Below are positions 24,849-32,467 of a stretch of DNA of 64,000 nt, one piece after another. Position numbers and translations under genes: made by a program. Source of the DNA: Actinoplanes sp. NBRC 103695 (GTDB lineage: Bacteria > Actinomycetota > Actinomycetes > Mycobacteriales > Micromonosporaceae); contig NZ_BSTL01000015.1 of NCBI RefSeq assembly GCF_030269485.1, positions 1-64,000 on the forward strand. Reading direction: 5' to 3'. The notes beneath the pieces were generated by a model. That model searched no databases. It worked only from the letters and a program-made list of their open reading frames with translations, and was not told the origin of the DNA. The first letter of the stretch is position 1; each line of letters starts with the position of its first letter.

Positions 24849-25415
24849 TCAAGTAGCGTAGATCACGCGGAAGCCGAGGTGCTCGGACAGGGCCTGCCAA
24901 CGGGCCGAGCGCATCAACCGCTCGAGGCTGTCCACCCGGCCGCCGTTGACCAGGGTGTCGAGAACCAGGGTCTCGAGGGCCGCGCTCTCGATCCAGTCGA
25001 TCTGCTTGGTGTAGCCGCACAGCATCGTGGCGCCGGTTTCGTGCAGGAACTCCTGCAGGTCGCCGTTGGGGGCGCGGAGGATGGAGCAGGCGCCGAAGTA
25101 GAGCTTCTTACCCGCGCACTTGCCGGACATCCAGCCGGCCACCTCGTCGAGCTCGACCGTCTGTTTGCCGGTGAGGCAGAGCTGGCTGGGGTTGCCGTGC
25201 ATGGCGAAGAAGCCGACCTTGAAGGTGGCGTACCGCCGGGTGAGCCACGTCTCCAGGTAGTGGTGGAGTTCCCCCGGGGTCGCCGTGCCGCGGTGGATGA
25301 AGCGGATGCGACCGAGGCGTTCCAGGAGCTCCAGCAGTGGCAGCACCGAGCCCTGCCTGGTCAGATCGTCGTCCCACTGTCCCTCGACGCAGAACACACC
25401 ACCGGCGCGAGTCAT
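24849..25415 (-). CDS. Small protein with caspase/CHAT-like His-Cys dyad
   Basis: 188 residues; GAAGGAGGG precedes the ATG. Two motifs stand out: VGFFAMHGNPSQL (His-Gly at the end of a hydrophobic strand) and KLYFGACSIL (Ala-Cys at the end of the next hydrophobic strand, about 45 residues later). That order and spacing are those of clan CD cysteine peptidases (caspases, CHAT). The protein begins VFCVEGQWDDDL and ends with ALSEHLGFRVIY. It resembles an uncharacterised actinobacterial family (DUF6642, as I recall; not verified). Peptidase activity is an inference from the dyad only. No TPR or effector gene is adjacent. Confidence 0.65.
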   Translation of the reverse strand: MTRAGGVFCVEGQWDDDLTRQGSVLPLLELLERLGRIRFIHRGTATPGELHHYLETWLTRRYATFKVGFFAMHGNPSQLCLTGKQTVELDEVAGWMSGKCAGKKLYFGACSILRAPNGDLQEFLHETGATMLCGYTKQIDWIESAALETLVLDTLVNGGRVDSLERLMRSARWQALSEHLGFRVIYAT

Positions 25416-25491
25416 CGACCCTCCTTCATGTCGAGCACCGGACCCTAACCCGCGGGTACGACAGTCGGGGGCCCCGGTGTTCTGCCCAACC

Positions 25492-25656
25492 AGGTCGTGT
25501 CTCGTGGATCAGCCAAGTGCGAGGCGAGGTCCAGAGGGTGGCTGGCGTCGCCTGCGGCGCGCCCTCATCCTGGTGTTGGATGTGGGTGTGTCGTGGGTGG
25601 CGTCAGGCGCGCTCTGGGCCACGCCGCAGCCCTGGCTGATCCACGAGACACGACCT
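25492..25656. mobile_element. 165-bp MITE-like element
   Basis: Perfect 24-bp terminal inverted repeats (25492-25515 and 25633-25656, beginning AGGTCGTGTCTCGTGG) enclose about 117 bp without coding capacity; the inner DNA is itself an imperfect inverted repeat (CCAGAG blocks on both arms). Size, perfect long TIRs and lack of an ORF fit a non-autonomous transposon. The right end supplies two bases of the TAG stop of the APC permease gene. No clear target duplication is seen. Confidence 0.82.
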
Positions 25657-27166
25657 AAGCCGAGCGCTGGATGCGGTCGGGACGGTGGGCGCCCGGGCTG
25701 CGCTGGGCCGGCACGGCCGGTGCCACCACCACCGCGGTGCCGCCCAGCCCGATCCCCGCGTACGTGATGGGGCTCCTGGTTTTGAGGATCACGCCGAAGA
25801 GCAGTCCGAAGGTGACCAGCGCCGCGTAGGCGAGGGGGACGGCGAGCACCAGCCAGTGGCGGGACGGGACGCCCAGAAGGGCCGGCAGGTCGGTGGCGGC
25901 CAGGTAGACCAGGGCTCCCAGCAGGACGGTGGCCAGCGCGGGCGCCACGAAGGCGCGCCAGGGGCCCTCGTCGTTGGGCGCGCGGTTGAGGAAGAGCAGC
26001 GCCGACAGGGAGGTGGCCAGCAGCAGGAGCAGGACGCCGAGCGCGCCGGCCGTGGTCAGCCAGGGATAGAGCTCGGTGGCGGGTTCCCAGCCCGCGAGCA
26101 GGGCGCCGGTCAGGGTGAGCAGGGCGACGACGCTCTGGGTGAGAGAGGCGGCGATGGGTACGGACGTACGCGCGCCGGTGTGGCCCAGGCGTGCCGGGAG
26201 CACGCCCTCCCTGGCCAGGGCGTACGTGTATCGGGCGACGGTGTGGTGCAGGGAGATCATCGCGGCCAGCACGCCGGTGAGGAGCATGGTCCGGCCGAGG
26301 GTGACCGCCCAGGGCGCCAGTCGGTCGCCGACCAGGTCGAAGAGCAGTTCGCCGCCGTCCACCGAGCGGGCGGCGATCTCGCCGGGGCCGGTCGCGACGC
26401 TGGTGGTCCAGGCGGAGAACGCGTACAGCACCGCGAGACCGAGCACCGACAGGTAGGTGGCGCGGGCGACGGATCTGCGGGGACGGCCGGTTTCTTCGGC
26501 GTACGCGGCGGTGGTCTCGAATCCCACGAAGCCGAACGCCGCGATCACCAGCAGGAGCCCCACGGCCGGGCGGTCGACGACCCCGGCCGGCACCAGGGTG
26601 TCCGTGGTGACGCCCTCGGCGGCGGGGTCGATCAGGTTGGCCGCGCCGAAGCCGGCGATCACCGCGGCCTCGGCCAGCACCACCAGGGCGAGGATCGCGC
26701 CGGCCAGCTCGACCCGGAGCAGGCCGCACAGCGTGACGACGAGCCAGCAACCGCCCGCGACGGCCCACCAGGGCGCGCTGACGCCGAACCAGCCGTCCAG
26801 CAGCGGGGCGGCGAGCAGGCCGGTGGCGCCGTAGAGGCCGATCTGCAGGGCGTTGTAGGAGAACAGCGCGAGCCACGCGGCGCCGATGCCGGTCGGCCGG
26901 CCGAGCCCGCGGGCGATGAACGAGTAGAGGGCGCCGGCGTTCGGCGAGCGGCGGACCATCGCCGCGTATCCGACCCCGAAGAGCAGAAGAACAAGAGCGA
27001 CCGCGGGGAAGAGCAGGGGTACGAAGGGCACGTCATTCCCCGCGTACGCGATGGGGATGGTGTTCGTTATGACGGAGAGTGGCGCCGCCGCGGCGAGGGC
27101 GACGAAGATCAGCGCGGTGGCGCCGAGGCGACCGGCGGCGAGGGGATGCGTCGCGGGCGGGGGCAT
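25655..27166 (-). CDS. APC-family amino acid/polyamine permease
   Basis: 503 residues starting MPPPATHPLAAGRLGATALI, with about 12-13 hydrophobic helices. The first helix GATALIFVALAAAAPLSVI and the NAGALYSFIARGLGRPTGIG segment match APC transporters of the amino-acid/polyamine type; FETTAAYAEETGRPRRSVAR is the conserved cytoplasmic loop before helix 7. The C-terminus (PAQRSPGAHRPDRIQRSA) is hydrophilic and ends exactly at the MITE boundary, so the natural end may have been altered. Substrate unknown. Confidence 0.88.
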   Translation of the reverse strand: MPPPATHPLAAGRLGATALIFVALAAAAPLSVITNTIPIAYAGNDVPFVPLLFPAVALVLLLFGVGYAAMVRRSPNAGALYSFIARGLGRPTGIGAAWLALFSYNALQIGLYGATGLLAAPLLDGWFGVSAPWWAVAGGCWLVVTLCGLLRVELAGAILALVVLAEAAVIAGFGAANLIDPAAEGVTTDTLVPAGVVDRPAVGLLLVIAAFGFVGFETTAAYAEETGRPRRSVARATYLSVLGLAVLYAFSAWTTSVATGPGEIAARSVDGGELLFDLVGDRLAPWAVTLGRTMLLTGVLAAMISLHHTVARYTYALAREGVLPARLGHTGARTSVPIAASLTQSVVALLTLTGALLAGWEPATELYPWLTTAGALGVLLLLLATSLSALLFLNRAPNDEGPWRAFVAPALATVLLGALVYLAATDLPALLGVPSRHWLVLAVPLAYAALVTFGLLFGVILKTRSPITYAGIGLGGTAVVVAPAVPAQRSPGAHRPDRIQRSA

Positions 27167-27239
27167 AGATCCATTACGACCTACGCACCCGCCCGTTGAC
27201 AACCCGCAGTGATGAATACCTAACTCAAAGTGGCATGAG

Positions 27240-28229
27240 TCAGGGTTCAATCATGATTTTGCGACCCACCCCGTTCTTGAACTGGTCGAGGGCCGACGCG
27301 TACTCGTCGAGCGGGAAGCGGTGGCTGATGAAGACCTCGGGGTCGAGCACCCCGGCGGCCATCAGCTCGCCGGCCCGGTCGAAGCTGTGCAGCACCGCCA
27401 TCGAGCCGGTGATGGTGATCTCGCGCCGATAGATCTCGTACGGCTCGATCAGCACCTCGGCGTCGGTGTTGGCCACCCCGAACTGCAGGAACGTGCCGCC
27501 CCGGCCGACCCGGCCCAGGCCGTCCTTGATCGCGGCGACGACCCCGGTGCAGTCGATCACGATGTCCCAGCCACGCGGCGCGTCGAGTTCGTCGGCGCTG
27601 GTCACGGCCGCCGAACAGCCGAGCCGCTTGGCCGTCTCCAGCCGCTGCGGGTTGAGGTCGACCATCGACACCGTGGCCGCGCCGGCCCGCTTGGCCAGCT
27701 CCATCATCATCAGGCCCATCGTCCCGGAGCCATAGATGAGGAAGTTGTCGGCCATGTTCCGCGGCAGCACGTCGAAGCCACGGACCGCGCAGGACAGCGG
27801 CTCGATGAGCGCCGCGTTCCGGGCCCGCAGGTGCTCGGGCAGTTTGAACAGGTTGGCCATCGGGGCGGCCACGTACTCGGCCGCCCCGCCGCTCACCGAC
27901 ACCCCGATGGCGTTCCAGTTCTCGCACTGGTTGCCACGGGCCCGCTTGCAGTAGTAGCAGTGTCCGCAGTAGAGCGACGGGTCGACGGCCACCTGGTCGC
28001 CCACGGCGTACCCGCTGACCGCGGACCCGACCGCGACGATCTCCCCGGCGAACTCGTGGCCGGGCACGATCGGGAAGGCGGGCGCGAACTCGCCCTCCAT
28101 GATGTGCAGATCGGTGCCGCAGATCCCGACCGCGGCCGGCTTGACCACCACGTCGGTGGGGCCGGGCGCGGGGTCGGGCACCTGCTGGATCTCGATCGTG
28201 CCGGGCGTGACGACGACGGCTGCCCTCAC
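27240..28229 (-). CDS. Zinc-dependent polyol/alcohol dehydrogenase (MDR family)
   Basis: 329 residues from a GTG that overlaps the stop of the upstream permease gene by 4 nt. Catalytic zinc ligands: Cys in GICGTDLHI, His-Glu in PGHEFAGEI, and a later Glu in ALIEPLSC; structural zinc Cys cluster in CGHCYYCKRARGNQCENWN. The Rossmann motif YGSGTMGLMMMELAKRAG is followed by VDLNPQR, whose Asp favours NAD. Sorbitol/L-iditol/threonine dehydrogenase-like. As last gene of an ABC-transporter operon it presumably oxidises the imported sugar alcohol to a ketose. Confidence 0.9.
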   Translation of the reverse strand: MRAAVVVTPGTIEIQQVPDPAPGPTDVVVKPAAVGICGTDLHIMEGEFAPAFPIVPGHEFAGEIVAVGSAVSGYAVGDQVAVDPSLYCGHCYYCKRARGNQCENWNAIGVSVSGGAAEYVAAPMANLFKLPEHLRARNAALIEPLSCAVRGFDVLPRNMADNFLIYGSGTMGLMMMELAKRAGAATVSMVDLNPQRLETAKRLGCSAAVTSADELDAPRGWDIVIDCTGVVAAIKDGLGRVGRGGTFLQFGVANTDAEVLIEPYEIYRREITITGSMAVLHSFDRAGELMAAGVLDPEVFISHRFPLDEYASALDQFKNGVGRKIMIEP

Positions 28230-29071
28230 TTGACGGCACCCATCGACAGGCCACGGACCAGCTTGTTCTGTGCCACCCATCCGGCGATCAGGACCGGGAG
28301 GGAGAGCAGAGTGGCGGCCGCCGACAGGTCGGCGAGGAACGGGCCGCGGCCGGAGATGAAGCCGAGCAGGTAGATCGGCGCCGTGGAGGCGACGGTGTCG
28401 GTGAGGTTGACCGCGAGGAAGAACTCGTTCCAGGTGAAGATGAAGCAGATCAGCGCTGTCGCGGCGAGGCCGGGGGCGACGATCGGCAGGATGATCCGGC
28501 GGATCGAGGTGATCAGGCCGGCGCCGTCGACCTCGCCGGCCTCGAGGACCTCTTTGGGGACCTCGAGCAGGAAGGATCGCATCATCCAGATGGCCAGGGG
28601 CAGGTTCATCGAGGTGTAGAGGATGACCATGGTCCAGATGTTGTCCTTGATGCCGATCCGGACGGTGAGCAGGTAGATCGGCAGGACGGCGGCGACCGGG
28701 GGCATCATCTTGGTGGAGATGAAGAAGAACAGCGCGTCGGTCCATTTGCGCACCGGCCGCAGCGACAGGGCGTAGGCGGCCGGGGTGGCCAGGCAGACCA
28801 CCAGCAGAGTGGAGAACACGCTGGCCATCAGCGAGTTCAGCAGGTACGGCGTGATGTTGCCGCCGAGCACGGTGGAGAAGTGCTCCAGGGTGGGTGTGAA
28901 GAACCAGACCGGCGGGTTGGTCGTGACGTCCTTGGACTGCTTGAGCGCCGTCAGGATCATCCAGATGACCGGGAACACGAAGATGATCCCGGCGATCCAG
29001 GCAGCGATGCCCCAGATCGAGTTGCCCAGCCGGCGGCGTGCCGCGGGCTTGGGCGCGGTCATGGTGGTCAT
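28226..29071 (-). CDS. Carbohydrate ABC transporter permease (MalG type)
   Basis: 281 residues, six hydrophobic helices, with the EAA loop EAGEVDGAGLITSIRRIILP that docks to the ATPase. MalG/SmoG-like C-terminal end (LVRGLSMGAVK). GGAGGAGGG precedes ATG 29071; the start overlaps the previous stop (ATGA) and its own stop overlaps the dehydrogenase start, so translation is coupled along the operon. Confidence 0.9.
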   Translation of the reverse strand: MTTMTAPKPAARRRLGNSIWGIAAWIAGIIFVFPVIWMILTALKQSKDVTTNPPVWFFTPTLEHFSTVLGGNITPYLLNSLMASVFSTLLVVCLATPAAYALSLRPVRKWTDALFFFISTKMMPPVAAVLPIYLLTVRIGIKDNIWTMVILYTSMNLPLAIWMMRSFLLEVPKEVLEAGEVDGAGLITSIRRIILPIVAPGLAATALICFIFTWNEFFLAVNLTDTVASTAPIYLLGFISGRGPFLADLSAAATLLSLPVLIAGWVAQNKLVRGLSMGAVK

Positions 29072-30000
29072 CGACCCTCCTCCATCTTGAACAGGCCGGA
29101 GATGACCCGCAGGGCGAAGTTGGCCACGATGATCGTCAGGATGACCACGACCACACCGGCGGCCGAGGCCTCGCCGTACTCGTACTTGCTGAAGATGGTC
29201 TGGTAGATCTCGTACGGCAGGTTCGTCGTTGCCGTGCCCGGTCCGCCCTGCGTGATCGTGAAGATCGCGTCGAACGTGTTGACCAGGTAGATCGAGCCGA
29301 GCAGCGCACCCAGTTCCAGGTACTGCCGCAGGTGCGGCAACGTCATCGTGGTGAAGATCCGCCACGCCCCGGCCCCGTCGACGCGGGCGGCCTCGAGGAC
29401 CTCGTTGCTCTGCGACTGCAGCCCGGCCAGCAGGATCAGCATCATGAACGGCGTCCACTGCCACACCAGGGTGGTGATGATCGCCGCTTTCGGGTACGAC
29501 GTGGTCCACGCCGTGTTGCCGCCGAAGATGCCGTTGATCAGGCCGTAGTCGGGGTTGAAGATGCCGTGTTTCCAGAGCAGGGCGGCGGCGACCGGCATGA
29601 TCAGGAACGGGGTGATCAGCATGGTGCGCACGATGCCGCGGCCGAGGAATTTGCGGTCCATCAGGATGGCCAGGCCGAGGCCGAGGATCATCGAGAAGAT
29701 CACCGCGCCGGCGGTCAGGATGACCGTGTTGAGCAGGGCCGAGCGCAGCCGGTCGTCGGTCAGGACGGTGAGGTAGTTGTCGAAGCCGACGAAGTCCCTC
29801 ACACCGGGGCGGAGCGCGTTCCAGCTCAGCGTCGAGTAGTAGATCGTGAACAGGAACGGCACCTGCGTGATGATGATCGCGAAGATCAACGCGGGCAGCA
29901 ACGGAGCGCGGCGTGACCAGCGCTCCTTGGCGCCGCCCTTCGGCGGTACGACCGGGGGTGCCGGTTTGGTGTCTTCCGCCCGGGTGATGACGTCGGTCAT
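29068..30000 (-). CDS. Carbohydrate ABC transporter permease (MalF type)
   Basis: 310 residues. Cytoplasmic N-terminus (KERWSRRAPLLPALIFAIII), six helices and an EAA loop EAARVDGAGAWRIFTTMTLP. ITQGGPGTATTNLPYEIYQT is typical of polyol/sugar permeases next to MalG-like partners. Forms the membrane channel with the product of 28226-29071. Confidence 0.9.
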   Translation of the reverse strand: MTDVITRAEDTKPAPPVVPPKGGAKERWSRRAPLLPALIFAIIITQVPFLFTIYYSTLSWNALRPGVRDFVGFDNYLTVLTDDRLRSALLNTVILTAGAVIFSMILGLGLAILMDRKFLGRGIVRTMLITPFLIMPVAAALLWKHGIFNPDYGLINGIFGGNTAWTTSYPKAAIITTLVWQWTPFMMLILLAGLQSQSNEVLEAARVDGAGAWRIFTTMTLPHLRQYLELGALLGSIYLVNTFDAIFTITQGGPGTATTNLPYEIYQTIFSKYEYGEASAAGVVVVILTIIVANFALRVISGLFKMEEGR

Positions 30001-30074
30001 GGGGGTTTGCCTTCCGGTCGGCACGAAGGCGCCGCCGCCGGAGAAGAGGAAAGGCGGCGGCGCCTCCGCGGGCA

Positions 30075-31439
30075 CTACTTGTACTTGCTCGCGACGTCCT
30101 CGGCGAGCTTCTGACCGTCAGTTAATGCCTGGTCGACCGTCTTGCTACCGGCGATGGAGGCGCTGACCTCCTGCGACACCTTGGTGCCGAGGTCCGCGAA
30201 CTCCGGGATGCCGACGAACTGCACACCCAGCGCCGGCCGCGGCTGCACGCCCGGGTTCTGCGGGTTGGCGTTCTCGATGGACTTCAGGGTGATGTCCGCG
30301 AACGCCTTGGCCGACTCCTTGTACTCCGGGAGCGCGTAGGTCGAGGTGCGCTTGCCGGAGGGGAGACGCGACCAGCCCAACTTCTCGCCGACCAGCTTCT
30401 CGTAGTCCTTGCCGGTGGCCCAGGAGATGAACTTCCAGGCGTTCTCGGACTTCTTGGTGGTCTTGGGCATGGCCCACGCCCAGGTCCACAGCCAGCCGGA
30501 GTACTCGGTCTTGTTCACCGGGGCGTACGCGTAACCGACCTTGCCCGCCACCTTCGACGCGCTCGGGTCCTCCAGCGTGCCGGCCGCCGACGTGGCGTCG
30601 TACCACATGGCCGCCTTGCCCTGGCTGAACGTGTTGAGGCACTCGGTGAAGCCGGCCTGCGGGGCGCCGGACTCGCCGTAGTTCTTCACCAGGTTCACGT
30701 AGAAGTCGGTCGCCGCCTTGAACTCCGGCGAGTTCACCTTCGGCGTCCAGTCCTTCTCGAACCAGGTGCCGCCGTAGGTGTTGACGACCGTGGTCAGCGG
30801 CGCGAACAGCTCACCCCAGCCGGGCAGGCCGCGCAGGCAGATGCCGGCCACGTCGCCCTTCTTGTTGAGCTTCTTCGCGTACTCGGCCACCTGCGCCCAG
30901 GTCGGCTTCTCCGGCATGGTGATGCCGGCCGCCGCGAACATTTCCTTGTTGTACATCAGGAACGACGACTCGCCGTAGAACGGCGCCGCGTACATCTTGC
31001 CGTCCTCGCCGGTGAGCGACTGCACCATCGGCTTGAGCAGGTCGGCCTGGTCGTAACCGGAGTCCGCGGCCGCCTGGGTGGACAGCTCGTGCAGCCAGCC
31101 GTTCTTCGACCAGATCGGCACCTCGTACGCGCCGACCGTCGCGACGTCGTACTGACCGCCCTGGTTGGCGACGTCCTGGGTCACCTTGTCGCGCAGTTCG
31201 TTCTCCGGCAGGATCGTGAACTTCACGGTGATGCCGGTCTGCTTGGTGAAGTTGTCGGCGGTCAGCTTCTGGATGTCCTCCATCTGCGGGTTGCCGACCA
31301 TCAGCGCGGTGATGGTGTTGTCGCCCCCTTCGTTGCCACCCCCACCGGTCGAACCGGCGCCCGAGCAGCCGGAGAGCACGAGCGCGACAGCCGAGGCTCC
31401 GGCCAGCGCGATCGACAGCTTCCTACCTGTTTTTTGCAC
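30075..31439 (-). CDS. Extracellular sugar/polyol-binding lipoprotein
   Basis: 454 residues, GTG start with GGAGG 9 nt upstream. Lipobox LVLSGCSG puts the anchored Cys near residue 25, followed by a Gly-rich linker. Family 1 solute-binding fold: TALMVGNPQMEDIQKLTADN, YDVATVGAYEVPIWSKNGWL, GKMYAAPFYGESSFLMYNKE and WKFISWATGKDYEK. Closest in appearance to sorbitol/mannitol-binding SmoE-type proteins. No ATP-binding subunit is encoded in the operon, so a shared MsiK-like ATPase from elsewhere is expected. Confidence 0.9.
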   Translation of the reverse strand: MQKTGRKLSIALAGASAVALVLSGCSGAGSTGGGGNEGGDNTITALMVGNPQMEDIQKLTADNFTKQTGITVKFTILPENELRDKVTQDVANQGGQYDVATVGAYEVPIWSKNGWLHELSTQAAADSGYDQADLLKPMVQSLTGEDGKMYAAPFYGESSFLMYNKEMFAAAGITMPEKPTWAQVAEYAKKLNKKGDVAGICLRGLPGWGELFAPLTTVVNTYGGTWFEKDWTPKVNSPEFKAATDFYVNLVKNYGESGAPQAGFTECLNTFSQGKAAMWYDATSAAGTLEDPSASKVAGKVGYAYAPVNKTEYSGWLWTWAWAMPKTTKKSENAWKFISWATGKDYEKLVGEKLGWSRLPSGKRTSTYALPEYKESAKAFADITLKSIENANPQNPGVQPRPALGVQFVGIPEFADLGTKVSQEVSASIAGSKTVDQALTDGQKLAEDVASKYK

Positions 31440-31456
31440 GGTTGATCCTCCGTCGA

Positions 31457-31466
31457 AAAGCGCTTT
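31457..31466. promoter_or_regulatory. Candidate operator of the polyol operon
   Basis: Perfect palindrome AAAGCGCTTT in the 45-bp gap between the regulator gene and the binding-protein gene, 18 bp before the latter's start. Position and symmetry suggest control by the DeoR-type regulator or a LacI-type factor. Inference only. Confidence 0.45.
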
Positions 31467-31484
31467 ATTGCGTAATGGTGATTT

Positions 31485-32246
31485 CTAAACTCGCAGCACT
31501 TGGGGCCCGAGCCTTGAATAGCGTTGCGCCTCGGACGCCGGCAGGCCGGTGTCCGTGACCAGGGATTCGAATTCGGAGATCTCGGCGAACCGGCAGAACG
31601 TGCGGACGCCGAACTTGGTGTGGATGCCGGCGAAGATGCGCCGGCGTGCCGCGCGGACGGCTTGCGCCTTCACGTCGGCCACCGCGGGGTCGGGCGTGGT
31701 CAGCCCCACCTCGCGGGAGATGCCGTTGGCCCCGACGAAGGCCAGGTCGAGCACGAAACCGGCCAGCATGGTGCTGGCCCAGTGGTCGACCGTGGCCAGG
31801 GTGCGGCCCCGGACCCGGCCACCGAGCAGCAGCACGGTGGCCGGCGAGTTGGTGGCGAGCCAGGCGGCGGTGTTCAGCGACGCGGTCACCACGGTGAGCG
31901 GCCGGTCGGTGGGCAGCGCCTCGGCGATCAGCTGCGGGGTGAAGCCCTCGTCGATGAAAACGGTCTCGGCGTCGCCCATCAGCCCCACGGCCGCGGCGGC
32001 GATCCGCCTTTTCTCCGGTACGCCGCGGGTGGTCCGCATCGCCAGATCGGTCTCGAACTTCGCGGTCTCCACCGGATAGGCGCCGCCGTGGGTGCGACGC
32101 AGCAGTCCGTGTTTCTCCAGCAGGCGGAGGTCCCGGCGGATGGTCTCGGCCGAAACGGTCAGCTCGGCGGACAGCTTGGCGACGTCGACCTCGCCCTGCC
32201 GCCGCGCCAGCGCAACGATCTGATGTTGCCGCTCGTCCGCATTCAT
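31485..32246 (-). CDS. DeoR/GlpR-family transcriptional regulator
   Basis: 253 residues from ATG 32246, with GGAGG upstream. HTH: RQHQIVALARRQGEVDVAKL then SAELTVSAETIRRDLRLLEK, and the family-typical GLLRRTHGGAYPVE. The C-terminal sugar-phosphate sensor domain contains FIDEGFTPQLIAEAL, VVTASLNTAAWLA, LLLGGRVRGRTLATV and DLAFVGANGIS, as in GlpR/SmoR-like repressors that respond to phosphorylated sugars. First gene of the operon, with the transporter and dehydrogenase behind it; likely repressor of the whole unit. Confidence 0.9.
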   Translation of the reverse strand: MNADERQHQIVALARRQGEVDVAKLSAELTVSAETIRRDLRLLEKHGLLRRTHGGAYPVETAKFETDLAMRTTRGVPEKRRIAAAAVGLMGDAETVFIDEGFTPQLIAEALPTDRPLTVVTASLNTAAWLATNSPATVLLLGGRVRGRTLATVDHWASTMLAGFVLDLAFVGANGISREVGLTTPDPAVADVKAQAVRAARRRIFAGIHTKFGVRTFCRFAEISEFESLVTDTGLPASEAQRYSRLGPQVLRV

Positions 32247-32467
32247 CCAGCCCACCTCCCGCCCTGCCGTGCTTCTTTTTAACACCGGCGAAACGTGTGG
32301 TCCCCATCACAGCCTAGGCGACTTACCTGTGTCCTTGACCGTTTCCCACCAACCTAGGCCCTGGCGAAATACCATCAGACCGTCCTTAAGCCGGATGAAG
32401 GTCATGACTGTTTGGGCAAGAACGGTGCCCGTTCGCTGCCCGCCCGTGTGAGAGTGCCCGCCCGGGC

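Noticed and set aside
24465..25656. A 1.2-kb insertion sequence bounded by AGGTCGTGTC ends.
   Set aside because: The two genes inside are not transposases, and only 10 bp match at the left end; a MITE of 165 bp explains the perfect TIRs better.
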